Shown: positions 1-8,411, counted from the stretch's first letter. The stretch is DNA of 64,000 nt from Lachnospiraceae bacterium (GCA_003979345.1 RYVZ01000011.1:26558-90557); one strand, 5' to 3'. Numbers and translations are program-made. The notes: generated by a model not told the origin, from the sequence alone.

Positions 1-1936
1 CCATGTATGTAAACAGTTCCATTCGTGTGGGCGGTTTTCCGTCCAGCAACTCCTTTACCCTGAAAAATTCCTGCTTAATCCGCTCTTTGACAGATAGCGA
101 TTTCTTATCAAACTCCTTGAATAAATCAATCAGTTTGATATCAAAATCCACAATACAATCGTCGGGATATTCCATTTCAAGATAATCATAAGCCGGCTTT
201 TCGCTAAAGTTTTTACTACCGCTTAAAAGTAAGGGTGCTCTCCCTGCTTTTTCATAATTACCAATGAAGTCTAAAACATTCAGATAATTTTTTCCCTTAC
301 TGGTACGGAGTCCTCTGCCCAACTGTTGTAAAAATACGATCGGTGAGTCCGTTGGCCTTAAAAACATGACCATATCAAGAGCGGCAATATCTACGCCTTC
401 ATTAAACATATCCACAGAAAAAATAACTCTGATTTGCTGATTCTTCAGTTTCTTAATTGCCGTATCCCTATCTTCCGAAAACTCTCCATCTGCATTACTA
501 TATACGGCGACAGACTCTATACCCCTTTTACAAAATTCCCTCGCCATTTCCTCTGCATGTTGTTTGGAACAGCAAAAGCCAAGCGCTCTTTTTGAATGAT
601 ATTTCATATAATACTTATAGATTAAATCGTAACGTTTTACATTACCAATATAAGTTTCGTTTAATTCTTTCTCATCATAACGGCCTTTTACAAGATGCAA
701 TAAGGAATAGTCTGTTTCATCATAAATGCCATAATAATGAAACGGAGCCAATAATCCTTTGTTGATTGCTTCTTTCAGCGAGATTTCATATGGCACATTA
801 TAATCACAGATCTCATAAATATTTTTGCCATCCATTCTTTCAGGCGTGGCTGTAAGTCCCAGCAAAAACTGCGGCTTAAAATAAGCAGCAATTTTCTGAT
901 ACTGATTATTTACCGCATGATGAAATTCATCAATGACTATATAATCAAAATAATCCGGTGCAAAAAAATCTTGTTTTAGATATTCATCCCTGCCCAGTGT
1001 TGCAACAGAAGCAAATATCACTGCTTTATCGGTATCTTTCTGTTTTCCGTCAAAGAAACCATAATCGTCCGAGTTCCTGACATTCTTAAAGGACTCTGCC
1101 GCCTGTTTTAAGATTTCCTCTCTGTGCGCCACGAATAATACATGCTTATACTTTACAGAATCAAATGCAGCCAGATATGTTTTACCCACTCCCGTAGCGG
1201 CTTGTACCAAACCCTTTATGGCACCTTCCGATCTGCTGTCCTCCAACGCATACAAGGCTTCTATCTGTGCCCCTCTTGGCTGGAATAATACTTCCACCCC
1301 CGTATCAGCATGATCCTCTAAATCATCATATTTTGCCAAGTCCTTTGATACAGCAGGCTTATGCCAGCTCTTAGAATATCTTGCCAGTTCCTCATCATCA
1401 ATCACAATGGAGTGATTTTCAAACAAATCAGAAAATGTATCAAAGAATAAATCAAAATTCTTCTTATCATCAAGACTGTTGAAACGGTAATTCCACTCTA
1501 TACCGGAAGTCAACGCACTTCTTGAAATATTAGAAGAACCTATATATATTTCTCCGGTATTTTCATAATGAAAAATATATGATTTCGGATGAAACGAGCG
1601 CCTTTTATCATTATAAAACCTTAAATCTACCTTACTTCCTAATTCTTTTTTTATCAGGCATAATGCTGAGGGCTGCGTAATACCAAGATAATTACCAGTA
1701 AGAATCCTCACCTTCGCGCCACGATCTAATGCGTCTTGCAAATCCTTAAGGAGCATTCTCACCCCCGATTCCATAAGAAATGAAACAATCATATCGATTT
1801 TACTTGCTTTTCGCATACTCATTTTTAACTGATAATATAAAAAACGGTTTCTATTTCTGTCACCGGTCATCACATCGGTATATTCTATTTGTAATCCATC
1901 TGTCTCTATCTTTTCCGCAATATTAAATTGAGCCAT
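1..1936 (-). CDS. PLD-nuclease/DEAH-type superfamily 2 helicase, C-terminus cut by window edge
   Basis: The frame runs off the left edge without a stop; about 645 residues are visible. Residues ~45-145 resemble a phospholipase D-type nuclease domain, with FHPKSYIF (115-122) and GSSN (133-136) as the H-x-K...N half site. A superfamily 2 helicase core follows: Walker A ATGVGKT (247-253), DEFH box (336-339), TATPER (362-367) and the late motif QQLGRGLR. The ATG lies 31 bases inside the upstream methyltransferase gene and has a GGGGTGA ribosome site, so the two genes are translationally coupled. PLD-helicase fusions of this type occur in accessory DNA and are thought to act on DNA. The precise role, repair or defence, is not shown by the sequence. 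Confidence 0.85.
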   Translation of the reverse strand, partial: MAQFNIAEKIETDGLQIEYTDVMTGDRNRNRFLYYQLKMSMRKASKIDMIVSFLMESGVRMLLKDLQDALDRGAKVRILTGNYLGITQPSALCLIKKELGSKVDLRFYNDKRRSFHPKSYIFHYENTGEIYIGSSNISRSALTSGIEWNYRFNSLDDKKNFDLFFDTFSDLFENHSIVIDDEELARYSKSWHKPAVSKDLAKYDDLEDHADTGVEVLFQPRGAQIEALYALEDSRSEGAIKGLVQAATGVGKTYLAAFDSVKYKHVLFVAHREEILKQAAESFKNVRNSDDYGFFDGKQKDTDKAVIFASVATLGRDEYLKQDFFAPDYFDYIVIDEFHHAVNNQYQKIAAYFKPQFLLGLTATPERMDGKNIYEICDYNVPYEISLKEAINKGLLAPFHYYGIYDETDYSLLHLVKGRYDEKELNETYIGNVKRYDLIYKYYMKYHSKRALGFCCSKQHAEEMAREFCKRGIESVAVYSNADGEFSEDRDTAIKKLKNQQIRVIFSVDMFNEGVDIAALDMVMFLRPTDSPIVFLQQLGRGLRTSKGKNYLNVLDFIGNYEKAGRAPLLLSGSKNFSEKPAYDYLEMEYPDDCIVDFDIKLIDLFKEFDKKSLSVKERIKQEFFRVKELLDGKPPTRMELFTYM

Positions 1937-2499
1937 TTTTCTTCACCCCTATTCGGTCGCACATCCGGAGTCGTCCATTGCTCTTGTATTTCGAGGCTAT
2001 CTATTCCATTCAAAAGATCCGCAAAGGTTTCCTCTGTCATATTTGTGAAAAATCTCCCGTTGCGCTCACCGGAAAATGTTCCATATTTGAAAGATGTATA
2101 GATAATTCCATTTCCTTTTAGCGCAGCAGCCATCTTGTTCATTACTTCAGGCAGCTCATCAATCGGCAAATGCAATATAGATGAACATGCCCAAATGCCA
2201 TCATATTTTTCTACTTCTGCCAATTCCTGAAAAAGCATATTCTTTACTTCGATTCCCGTGTATTCACTAGCCAGCTTACACAACTCCACCGATCCGTCAA
2301 TAGCCTCTACATGATATCCTTGCTCCAAAAAATATTTTGTATCACGACCGGAACCACAGCCAAAATCAAGTATATAATCCCCTCTTTTCAGTTTTGTCAA
2401 AAAGCGCTCCTGCATAGTAGCAAATTTCACATTTACTGTACTTTTATAAAATTCATCCGCATGGGTGTCATAGTAACCGAGAGTATCATTTTGTTGCAT
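1906..2499 (-). CDS. class I SAM-dependent methyltransferase, small
   Basis: A 197-residue protein with a Rossmann methyltransferase fold. SAM-binding motif I is DFGCGSGRDT (about residues 45-54), followed by an acidic motif II region (AIDGS) and a motif IV-like stretch GIWACSSILHLP. It lacks the NPPY or DPPY motif of N6-adenine or N4-cytosine DNA methylases and the PC motif of C5 enzymes. It therefore resembles small-molecule or TehB-like methyltransferases more than restriction-modification enzymes. Ribosome site GAAGGGAA precedes the ATG. Its 3' end overlaps the PLD-helicase start by 31 bases, so the two proteins probably work together. The substrate is unknown. Confidence 0.8.
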   Translation of the reverse strand: MQQNDTLGYYDTHADEFYKSTVNVKFATMQERFLTKLKRGDYILDFGCGSGRDTKYFLEQGYHVEAIDGSVELCKLASEYTGIEVKNMLFQELAEVEKYDGIWACSSILHLPIDELPEVMNKMAAALKGNGIIYTSFKYGTFSGERNGRFFTNMTEETFADLLNGIDSLEIQEQWTTPDVRPNRGEEKWLNLILRKR

Positions 2500-2668
2500 G
2501 GCGTTCCCTTCTTGATTAAGTATTGGCTATATCATATCTTTCACAAAATCCTGCAAAATCTTTGCTGACGGATAATTCGACATGGATGCTATACCATTAA
2601 CAAGTTCAATCGGGTATAATAAATGGACATTAAACGGTCTGCTATATTCCAAACAGTCCTAATTCTTT

Positions 2669-3775
2669 CTATATCAATTTTGCTTTTAACTTTGCAAATT
2701 CCTCTTCTGTAATAATCCCTTTTTCTTTCATATCAGCCAACTTTGTCAATTCACCAATTATATCTATACTGTTACCTCTAATAGTATTTTCTGCATTACA
2801 TTGTTGGATAATAGATTCTATTTGCATTACATACTTATTTATCCGTTTTAACACAATTTCCAAATTTGAAAATGGCGCAATATAATCAAGAATTGGTTGA
2901 TATTCCTTTTCATTATTGCCATCATGTTCAGGTTCACCATGAACCCTACAATAGTAGCGGTCCGTATACGTATTGCAATTTCTTTTCTGTTTTAATTCAA
3001 ATACGTATGCCAATTCTTTTTCGCCAGAGAAAATCCCCCACATTGTATCAGACACATCTTTATTTCCCGATACCTCACCAATTCCCCAATATGGCTTTTC
3101 AAATTCAAATGTAATTATAGGATATTCCGGATGTGTTGTCTGTATATTAAACACAATATTCTTAGGTAAAACTTCAGATTTAGATACTGAATTTTCCTTA
3201 CCTGCCGTCCCAGCAATTATTGCACCTGCATCGCCTGCGAAAATTTCACCTATGACACTTCGGCCAATAACGTTCTGTTTTGATGTAACAGTTGATATAA
3301 TAGTTTGTGAGTTAACTTCAACGGTTGCCTTAAAAATATTATCAAACGGAATAAGTACATACTTATATTCTAAATGCGTATTAGGATTATTATATGTATC
3401 AAAATAACCAGTAGGGCAAGTATAATAAAGCATTTGCTTTGTATGTGTATCAAATGCAATCCCTTCTATCTCTGGAATATCAAATACAAATACATTTTCA
3501 TACTGTTTTCCACCTATTCCTTGCTGTGTATTATTGTCTGGTTCAACCTCAAATCCCCATTTTGGATTAAAATTCATTTCTTTCAATTTATTAATGAATG
3601 TTTGAGTTTCCTTAGAATACCAAATACAATATTCTTCTTTCTGTTGTTCAATTTTTGCCTTTCGTTCTTCCTCTTCTTTTCTTAACTGTTCTTTTCTCTC
3701 ATATTCTCTTTGACGTTCAATTTCTTTTTCTCTTGCACGTTGTTCTCGGTTTTCTTTTGAAAAGAAAAATCCCAT
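2669..3775 (-). CDS. SHOCT-domain protein with N-terminal charged coiled coil
   Basis: A 368-residue protein. The chosen ATG has AAGGTGG about 8 bases upstream; a TTG eight codons earlier is open but lies within that ribosome site. Residues ~5-55 are almost entirely Glu, Arg, Lys and Gln (a coiled coil). The middle is a beta-rich region of unknown fold. The last ~30 residues match the SHOCT pattern (LTKLADMKEKGIITEEEFAKL), a short motif often found at protein termini and thought to mediate oligomerisation. No signal peptide or membrane span is seen. Function unknown. Base composition is AT-rich like its neighbours to the left. Confidence 0.7.
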   Translation of the reverse strand: MGFFFSKENREQRAREKEIERQREYERKEQLRKEEEERKAKIEQQKEEYCIWYSKETQTFINKLKEMNFNPKWGFEVEPDNNTQQGIGGKQYENVFVFDIPEIEGIAFDTHTKQMLYYTCPTGYFDTYNNPNTHLEYKYVLIPFDNIFKATVEVNSQTIISTVTSKQNVIGRSVIGEIFAGDAGAIIAGTAGKENSVSKSEVLPKNIVFNIQTTHPEYPIITFEFEKPYWGIGEVSGNKDVSDTMWGIFSGEKELAYVFELKQKRNCNTYTDRYYCRVHGEPEHDGNNEKEYQPILDYIAPFSNLEIVLKRINKYVMQIESIIQQCNAENTIRGNSIDIIGELTKLADMKEKGIITEEEFAKLKAKLI

Positions 3776-3854
3776 AACAGTATACCACCTTCCCCCCAAA
3801 TTATCTTTTATAATTATACTTTACATATGCCCCAGTTTCCACATTTTTATATAT

Positions 3855-3992
3855 TTATTGAAAATCTTGTCCCATCTGCAAGTAAACATTTATTATACTA
3901 TTCCTATCATTAACCACTATATCTTGCACTGTCAGATTGTACATGTCATTCAGTACATCAGATAATCTGCCAATAATTTCGTTCCTCTCCAC
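3855..3992 (-). CDS. small hypothetical protein, 45 residues, GTG start
   Basis: Hand-translated short frame: a GTG start with GAGGATAAGC just upstream and a TAA stop, ending 79 bases before the SHOCT-protein start on the same strand. The sequence is balanced and not low-complexity (it contains NEIIGRLSDVLNDMYNLTVQ), which argues for coding, but I recognise no family. It could be a small first gene of the SHOCT operon, or chance. Confidence 0.35.
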   Translation of the reverse strand: MERNEIIGRLSDVLNDMYNLTVQDIVVNDRNSIINVYLQMGQDFQ

Positions 3993-4296
3993 GCTTATCC
4001 TCTAAGTATCAACATTTTTAAGAATAATATATCTATGAAAAAATGAAATATTGGAGAATAAATGCTGATTTTCCCACAGATCCTCAATGTATAAATATCT
4101 TCAAAAGCCTTATTTTACATACATTCCTGTAATCGGCCTATTCTATTTATGTTCGGTAACAAATTATAATCTTGTTTTGAAAAGAAATCCTATTCATATT
4201 TCGATGTTCCATTTTTCAATCCAATGCATGTATATATCAGATACACCCTTTCCACAAAATACTGCTGCCCTCCAAAATGTAAAACATCCCAATATA
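3993..4296. other. AT-rich gene-free stretch
   Basis: About 300 bases between the PIN cassette terminator and the 45-residue frame. I find no convincing gene. It presumably holds the promoter of the minus-strand genes to its left, but no clear -35/-10 pair stands out. Confidence 0.4.
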
Positions 4297-4357
4297 CAAA
4301 AAGACACCACTACCTATATCACTATAAGTAATGATGTCTTAAATTTTTACTATATCA
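4297..4357 (-). repeat. 61-bp direct repeat copy A with hairpin/terminator
   Basis: 59 of 61 bases match copy B at 5156-5216. Inside, 4301-4340 folds into a long stem when transcribed from the minus strand, because the C/T differences become G-U pairs; it is followed by TTTTTG. It therefore works as an intrinsic terminator for the PIN cassette just upstream. In plus-strand RNA the same positions would be A-C mismatches, so the functional strand is minus. Confidence 0.75.
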
Positions 4358-4387
4358 AGTATATCAAGGCTTATCATTTTTCTCTGC

Positions 4388-4603
4388 TTACTCTTTTTTA
4401 CAAAACGGGTTTTCTTTGGAGTACGCAACCGCCGCATTGTTAAATTCGTCAGAACTCATATTGTCAAACCGTTCCCGTTGCCACTTCGTATAATCAAACC
4501 GTTCCCTGTTAATCACAGCAATAAACCTCTCTGTCTCCACCACTCCCAGTTTCTCTAATAAACAATGAATCCCTCTGTTCATAATCTCAATATCACTTAC
4601 CAT
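4388..4603 (-). CDS. small protein paired with PIN-domain protein, candidate antitoxin
   Basis: 71 residues, rich in charged and aromatic residues (ERFIAVINRERFDYTKWQRE), with no recognised DNA-binding motif. Its ATG overlaps the end of the PIN-domain gene by 11 bases, so the two are one operon and translationally coupled. The order, PIN first and small partner second, is the reverse of classical VapBC. Calling it an antitoxin is inference from size and coupling only. The hairpin of repeat copy A ends the operon. Confidence 0.6.
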   Translation of the reverse strand: MVSDIEIMNRGIHCLLEKLGVVETERFIAVINRERFDYTKWQRERFDNMSSDEFNNAAVAYSKENPFCKKE

Positions 4604-5045
4604 TTAACTCTCCCTCCAATCTTCTAATAAAGTCTATGGGGTTTAACATCTGAATCTTGTCTGTATGGTATTTCAACAGCCTATCGTCAGTAGTAAGGAA
4701 ACAGTCACAGGACGAGTAAACCGCGCAGGCTACATGGTAAGCGTCTTTCACTTTGATTCCTGTTTTCATTATTTCCTCTGCTTTGGACTTAATGATGTCC
4801 GTCTTGTCAATATCTATATATTCCGCACTGTTCCTCTGTATAAACTCGCTGATTGCTGTCCTTTTTGTCTCATATGGATTTTGGCTGTTCTCATACCACA
4901 AAACATATGATGTAACCAAGTCCAATTTCTTATTTTTTACCAAATCTTGTACATATAGCTTTGCCTGTGTCTCCAATGAGATACGGATTTGCGTCTGGTC
5001 ATCATATGGGCGGTTGAAACAGCAGTTATCTAAATATATTTTCAT
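4593..5045 (-). CDS. PIN-domain ribonuclease-like protein, VapC-type toxin candidate
   Basis: 150 residues, the usual size of a single PIN domain. It begins with the strand MKIYLDNCCFNRP, which carries the first acidic residue (Asp6). Further candidate metal ligands are Glu52, Asp101 (in VKDAYHVACAVY) and Asp120/121 (in FLTTDDRLL), the spacing expected of PIN nucleases. Family members cut RNA with Mg2+, often as toxins. The gene sits between two 61-bp direct repeats together with its 71-residue partner, a small self-contained cassette. It could also be a non-toxic PIN protein. Confidence 0.75.
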   Translation of the reverse strand: MKIYLDNCCFNRPYDDQTQIRISLETQAKLYVQDLVKNKKLDLVTSYVLWYENSQNPYETKRTAISEFIQRNSAEYIDIDKTDIIKSKAEEIMKTGIKVKDAYHVACAVYSSCDCFLTTDDRLLKYHTDKIQMLNPIDFIRRLEGELNGK

Positions 5046-5155
5046 TGTTCACCTCTTTTTCGTTTATTATATCCTGCCATGAGAAAATTTACAAGGTCTA
5101 CACCACTAAACACTGCCCCATATGGCTTCCCACACAGGGCATTTACCGTATAAAT

Positions 5156-5216
5156 CAAAAAGACACCACTACCTATATCTCTATAAGTAATGATGTCTTA
5201 AATCTTTACTATATCA
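5156..5216 (-). repeat. 61-bp direct repeat copy B
   Basis: Near-identical to copy A at 4297-4357 (two mismatches). Its hairpin spans 5160-5199 and again has T-residues on the minus-strand 3' side. It lies upstream of the PIN cassette and downstream of the displaced native lysS terminator, so the two copies bracket the cassette. Confidence 0.75.
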
Positions 5217-5277
5217 GGGCTCACTATTTGTCGTAACTTATTCGTAAAATGCAAATTTCAGCCTCTTCGAACGCCTG

Positions 5278-5301
5278 AAAATGCCGTATTCCCGGCATTT
5301 T
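5278..5301 (-). terminator. native lysS terminator, now separated from lysS
   Basis: A perfect 9-bp stem (AAAATGCCG / CGGCATTTT) with a 6-base loop, ending in TTTT on the minus strand. It overlaps the stop codon of the lysS tail remnant at 5300-5302, exactly where a lysS terminator would sit before the element inserted. Confidence 0.8.
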
Positions 5302-5326
5302 ATTTATCCAAGCTCTTCATCGTCGG
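5300..5326 (-). pseudogene. lysS: displaced 3' end of lysS (attachment site, left)
   Basis: Read on the minus strand this stretch encodes PTMKSLDK followed by TAA, a typical end of a lysyl-tRNA synthetase. The intact lysS at the other end of the element ends in PTLKSL. The homology starts at CCGACG and does not continue upstream, where the element begins. This is the signature of an integrase that crosses over in the lysS 3' end and supplies replacement last codons. The shared core is CGTCGGGA at 5321-5328 and 17834-17841. Confidence 0.8.
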
Positions 5327-5409
5327 GACGGATTTGGGGTTTTTATACACTCCGTTCCACCCTGCTCCTCTACATTCCGCCTTAATCCATCCAGCGTTTA
5401 CCGACTCTT

Positions 5410-5431
5410 TACATCCCGTTCCGTGGTGATG
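5410..5431 (+). repeat. end repeat, putative integrase arm site (left)
   Basis: Matches 17650-17671 at 19 of 22 positions in the same orientation; both begin TACATC and contain CGTTCCGTG. Related short words (CTACATTCCGCC at about 5371) lie nearby. It sits between the left core site and the integrase gene, as arm-type sites do in Tn916-type elements. Confidence 0.55.
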
Positions 5432-5538
5432 TCTTAACGTGTGGTACCGGGTGCGTCAAACCTAAAAAGACGGTTGCTCTATGGACTAAGACGTATGGTA
5501 TTTTGTGTGAAAAATATGCACTGTTTTCACAGGCACTT

Positions 5539-6768
5539 TTACAATACAAAAATCTTATCTTCCATGTTCTTGATGACTTCCTTCTTCTTGTCCTCGGTGC
5601 AGTCAGCGTAGATATCCAAAGTAGTCTGAACATCCTTATGGCCCATGACCGACTGGATCACCTTGATGTTGCTTTCGTTCTCGCAAAGCCTGGTGCAGAA
5701 GGTGTGTCTCAAGTGATGTGCGGAGAAGTCCGGAAGGAGCAGAGGCTCTCTCTTTTCTCTCTTCGCATTGGCAGTCTCTTCTTTATTATAATCTGCCGTG
5801 ATGTTGTGGATCGCATGATTCACTTCTGAAGGTATCGTTATCGTTCCTCCTGAACTGGCAAATACGAACCCTGAGTAACCATCGATCTCCTGCGTGCAAA
5901 AGCCGGTGATCTGTTGGATCTGATATTCCTCCAGGAATGCATCATACACTTCCCCGATCATCGGGATCCTGCGACATCCTGCCTCCGTCTTCGGAGTGTT
6001 GATGTGGAAGTTGGTTCCCGAATCATCCACCTTGCGGTGTACAAGGCTGTGATTGATATCGATGATCCTGTTCTCGAAATCCAGGTCCTCCCATCTGAGG
6101 CCAAGGCACTCTCCGATTCTCATCCCGCTTCCGATCAAAACTGTTATGACCGGTTTCCATCCCTGATACTGATGGTTGGAATAAAGGTAGTTCATGAATG
6201 CTTTCTGCTCAGGTACCGTGAGCGACTTACGCTTGGTCTTAACCCATACATGACTCTTCTTGATCTCTCCGAGAACTCCGGCTGCCGGATTTACACGGAT
6301 GAGTCCGTCACGAACTGCCATCTGGAACGCCGGATGAAGCACAGTATGAACGTTATCGACTGTTGCCGGGGAAAGTTTCTCTTCTAATAAAAGAGAATAG
6401 TAGTATTCCCCTACATCCGTATAACGAATCTGTATCAACCGCCGCTTTCCGAAAGTCTCCCTGACATAGTGGTCATAGGTATAAACGTAATTCGTCCTGG
6501 TCGTAGGTTTCAGGTCGTATTTCTGTTTGATGTACGAATCAAATACCTCGTTGACTGTAACACGCTCTGCTCTCTGGGGATCCAGTCCATCCTCCAGATC
6601 GCGTCTGATCTGCTGTTCCTTCTTTCGAAGTTCCACGAGATCTTTTCCGTAGACGGTGTGACGTTTCCTGTTTCTGTCAGTGTAAGAATACGAATAGCGT
6701 CCGTCTGCTCTTTGACACTCACCGCTTCTGAGCGCATAGCCGCGGGAGTCCTTCCTGCTCTGTGCCAA
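5539..6768 (-). CDS. int: Tn916-type tyrosine integrase
   Basis: 409 residues. Residues 1-65 form the AP2-like arm-binding domain (GECQRADGRYSYSYTDR), 70-165 the SAM-like core-binding domain, and 180-395 the catalytic domain. Catalytic residues are visible: Arg217 (GSGMRIGE), Lys260 (TPKT), His352 and Arg354 (HHLRHTF), His377 (MGHKD) and nucleophile Tyr387 (IYADC). It recombines the element's ends with the chromosome. Here it lies next to the left attachment site and points towards it. The lysS 3' end is its inferred target. It appears intact and full length for the family. Confidence 0.95.
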   Translation of the reverse strand: MAQSRKDSRGYALRSGECQRADGRYSYSYTDRNRKRHTVYGKDLVELRKKEQQIRRDLEDGLDPQRAERVTVNEVFDSYIKQKYDLKPTTRTNYVYTYDHYVRETFGKRRLIQIRYTDVGEYYYSLLLEEKLSPATVDNVHTVLHPAFQMAVRDGLIRVNPAAGVLGEIKKSHVWVKTKRKSLTVPEQKAFMNYLYSNHQYQGWKPVITVLIGSGMRIGECLGLRWEDLDFENRIIDINHSLVHRKVDDSGTNFHINTPKTEAGCRRIPMIGEVYDAFLEEYQIQQITGFCTQEIDGYSGFVFASSGGTITIPSEVNHAIHNITADYNKEETANAKREKREPLLLPDFSAHHLRHTFCTRLCENESNIKVIQSVMGHKDVQTTLDIYADCTEDKKKEVIKNMEDKIFVL

Positions 6769-6803
6769 TCTGTTTACCTCCTTTTTGGAGAGGCACAGCT
6801 TTC

Positions 6804-6974
6804 TTAGGGTTTGGTCTTGTAAAGTAGCTCAAGCGCTTCCTTAAAGACCTGTGCTTGGGTGAGATTCATCTTTTTACAGTAGGCAAAAAGCCTGTCACGT
6901 TCTGCCTCGGTGACTCTGAAGCCAACCTTGATATACTTCTTATCCTCTACCGGTGGTCTTCCAACTTTTGCCAT
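6804..6974 (-). CDS. ribbon-helix-helix/CopG-like protein, 56 residues
   Basis: A hand-translated short frame directly upstream of the integrase on the same strand. It starts MAKVGRPPVEDK, then has a beta-strand KYIKVGFRVT followed by two helices (EAERDRLFAYCKKMNLTQ, and QVFKEALELLYKTK), the layout of ribbon-helix-helix DNA-binding proteins. The 29 bases to the integrase start suggest one operon. Proteins of this type commonly act as small repressors or accessory recombination factors. The role here is inferred. Confidence 0.7.
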   Translation of the reverse strand: MAKVGRPPVEDKKYIKVGFRVTEAERDRLFAYCKKMNLTQAQVFKEALELLYKTKP

Positions 6975-7082
6975 AATCTGCTCCTTTTTACGAATCTATG
7001 TCCCCATTATAGTTTATGCCCCACAAAAATACAATGTTTTTTTTGAAAGCTGTGCATCTTATTTTCATTCCATACTGTTCCA

Positions 7083-7304
7083 TTAAATGTCTCTGAAGTT
7101 CTCGATATACTCGTCGATGATCTCCGTATTTACCAGAACGATCCTCCTGATGCGATAGATTGCTTTCGCTTCCTTGGCAAGTTCGGTAAATGCATGGATC
7201 CCCATGGAGTACATCGCTGCGCCTTCTTCATACTTTACGAACTTCTTCTTGCCGTTCGTAAAAAGACTTTCCATATTCTCATATTCTTTTCTTTTATATC
7301 CCAT
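7083..7304 (-). CDS. DUF6462-like excisionase-type DNA-binding protein (copy 1)
   Basis: 73 residues. The core KFVKYEEGAAMYSMGIHAF, then RRIVLVNTEIIDEYIENF, is the small winged-helix pattern of DUF6462/excisionase-like proteins, which read as short MerR-like DNA binders. AGGAGGG lies about 9 bases before the ATG, and the gene starts 3 bases after the stop of the 190-residue gene upstream. Two paralogues lie at 16950-17204 and 17206-17496. A role in excision or regulation is inferred from family and location. Confidence 0.75.
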   Translation of the reverse strand: MGYKRKEYENMESLFTNGKKKFVKYEEGAAMYSMGIHAFTELAKEAKAIYRIRRIVLVNTEIIDEYIENFRDI

Positions 7305-7307
7305 GAT

Positions 7308-7880
7308 CTAACCCTCCTGTATGGTTTCCCTGAAGAAAGCAATCGTCTTGCCTTCCAGCTTTTTTCTTGTTTTCGATACGATATTCAGGATCGTCTGATA
7401 CGCCTTGTCTTCTTCCTCCGCGATCTCTACGAGCTTTCTCCCGTCATGCAGATGACTGTAGGTGATCTTGAATTCCGCCAGGGGAAGTGCTTTGAGGCTA
7501 GTATCAAAGACCTCGTATTCCCTGCGCATCATATGGATCGTCAAGATGTCCCGCTTATGCTTCTCGGGATCATCGGTTTCCTTTAAGATCTTCCCGGAAA
7601 AATTACATTCCTCAATGGCATCGCGGATCATGATATGCTCAATCGCTTTTGCAGCTGTCGGATCGCTGCGATGACTGGTCTGGATCCTCACACCCAGGTC
7701 GTCATCATTCTTCTTCCGTCTGTTGTATTCAACCTCGAAGAGGATCCGGTTAAACAGTCCGGTTTCGTAGCAGTCCAACAGCTGTGGAAAGATACTGTAG
7801 TTCTTGTAGATCAGTCGGAAGCGTTCGCGGGGAGTTGCATTCCCGTAGCTTTCCACTAACTTATCTTCTGTAATGCACAT
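7308..7880 (-). CDS. sigma-70-region-4-like phage/ICE regulator, putative
   Basis: 190 residues. The C-terminal 60 residues (LPLAEFKITYSHLHDGRKL, then VEIAEEEDKAYQTILNIVSK) resemble a sigma region 4 helix-turn-helix, as in phage late-gene activators, although the match is loose. The N-terminal part is charged and unrecognised. It precedes DUF6462 copy 1 by 3 bases and probably forms an operon with it and perhaps with the integrase. An inverted repeat at 7988-8007 lies upstream. An alternative is a simple hypothetical protein without DNA binding. Confidence 0.55.
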   Translation of the reverse strand: MCITEDKLVESYGNATPRERFRLIYKNYSIFPQLLDCYETGLFNRILFEVEYNRRKKNDDDLGVRIQTSHRSDPTAAKAIEHIMIRDAIEECNFSGKILKETDDPEKHKRDILTIHMMRREYEVFDTSLKALPLAEFKITYSHLHDGRKLVEIAEEEDKAYQTILNIVSKTRKKLEGKTIAFFRETIQEG

Positions 7881-7987
7881 GTTCGCACCTCCATTTTCTT
7901 TCTTGGAGGCTAGGCTTGCCGGCTTGCGTCACCTCTTGCTTACACATGCAATTCTACGGAACTCCACGGAATAAATCGTTCGTCAAA

Positions 7988-8007
7988 CGGTCAACTTCTG
8001 TTGACCG
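7988..8007. promoter_or_regulatory. inverted repeat, candidate operator
   Basis: A perfect 8-bp inverted repeat CGGTCAAC-TTCT-GTTGACCG, with an extra half-copy (GTCAAC) at about 8010. It lies about 110 bases upstream of the 190-residue regulator gene and just past the RelE terminator, so it could bind a regulator of the integrase-side operon. Confidence 0.45.
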
Positions 8008-8027
8008 GTAGTCAACTCAAAAAAGTA

Positions 8028-8066
8028 AAAAAGAAAAGACGTATGAAACCAAATGTCTCATACGCC
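8028..8066 (-). terminator. terminator of the RelBE-type operon
   Basis: On the minus strand a 7-bp stem (CGTATGA / TCATACG) is followed by TCTTTTCTTTTTT. It starts 16 bases after the toxin stop codon. Confidence 0.7.
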
Positions 8067-8081
8067 TCATAGGATTTATGA

Positions 8082-8411
8082 TTATAACTTTGTAAATTCA
8101 TCAAGCTGCTTATCTACATCTCTTCCGGAATACATAACCCGAATCACTGTAACCAATTTCTTTGTCTTATCGGGGATATAGAAAATAACATAATTATCAA
8201 CAGGCACAACTCGTGTATTTCGACTCTTCCAGGGCTCTCTTTCATATTGCCGGAACTTCTCCGGATACTCTCCCAAGGAAAGGATTTTTTCTTCGATCCG
8301 GTCAAGCTGTCCGGCTGCATTCTCAGGCGAAAGAAGATCAAATGCTATATACTCAAAGATACCGCGAAGATCGTTCTCAGCCTGCTCCGTAAAGGTAACA
8401 TCATATTTCAT
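8082..8411 (-). CDS. RelE/ParE-family toxin
   Basis: 109 residues, the normal length. It begins MKYDVTFTEQAENDLRGIFEY, the ParE/RelE amino-terminal strand-helix pattern. The C-terminal half has RVVPVDNYVIFYIPDK followed by VIRVMYSGRDVDKQL, matching the family's RxxxxxxYxxxY...IxRIxHxxRD layout. RelE members cut ribosome-bound mRNA and ParE members poison gyrase; the sequence alone does not decide between them. It overlaps the antitoxin gene by 4 bases (ATGA), the classic toxin-antitoxin coupling. It probably helps stabilise the element. Confidence 0.9.
   Translation of the reverse strand: MKYDVTFTEQAENDLRGIFEYIAFDLLSPENAAGQLDRIEEKILSLGEYPEKFRQYEREPWKSRNTRVVPVDNYVIFYIPDKTKKLVTVIRVMYSGRDVDKQLDEFTKL

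Noticed and set aside
1..2499. DISARM-type defence system
   Set aside because: Helicase and PLD are present, but the methyltransferase lacks DNA-methylase motifs and no DrmB-like gene is visible.
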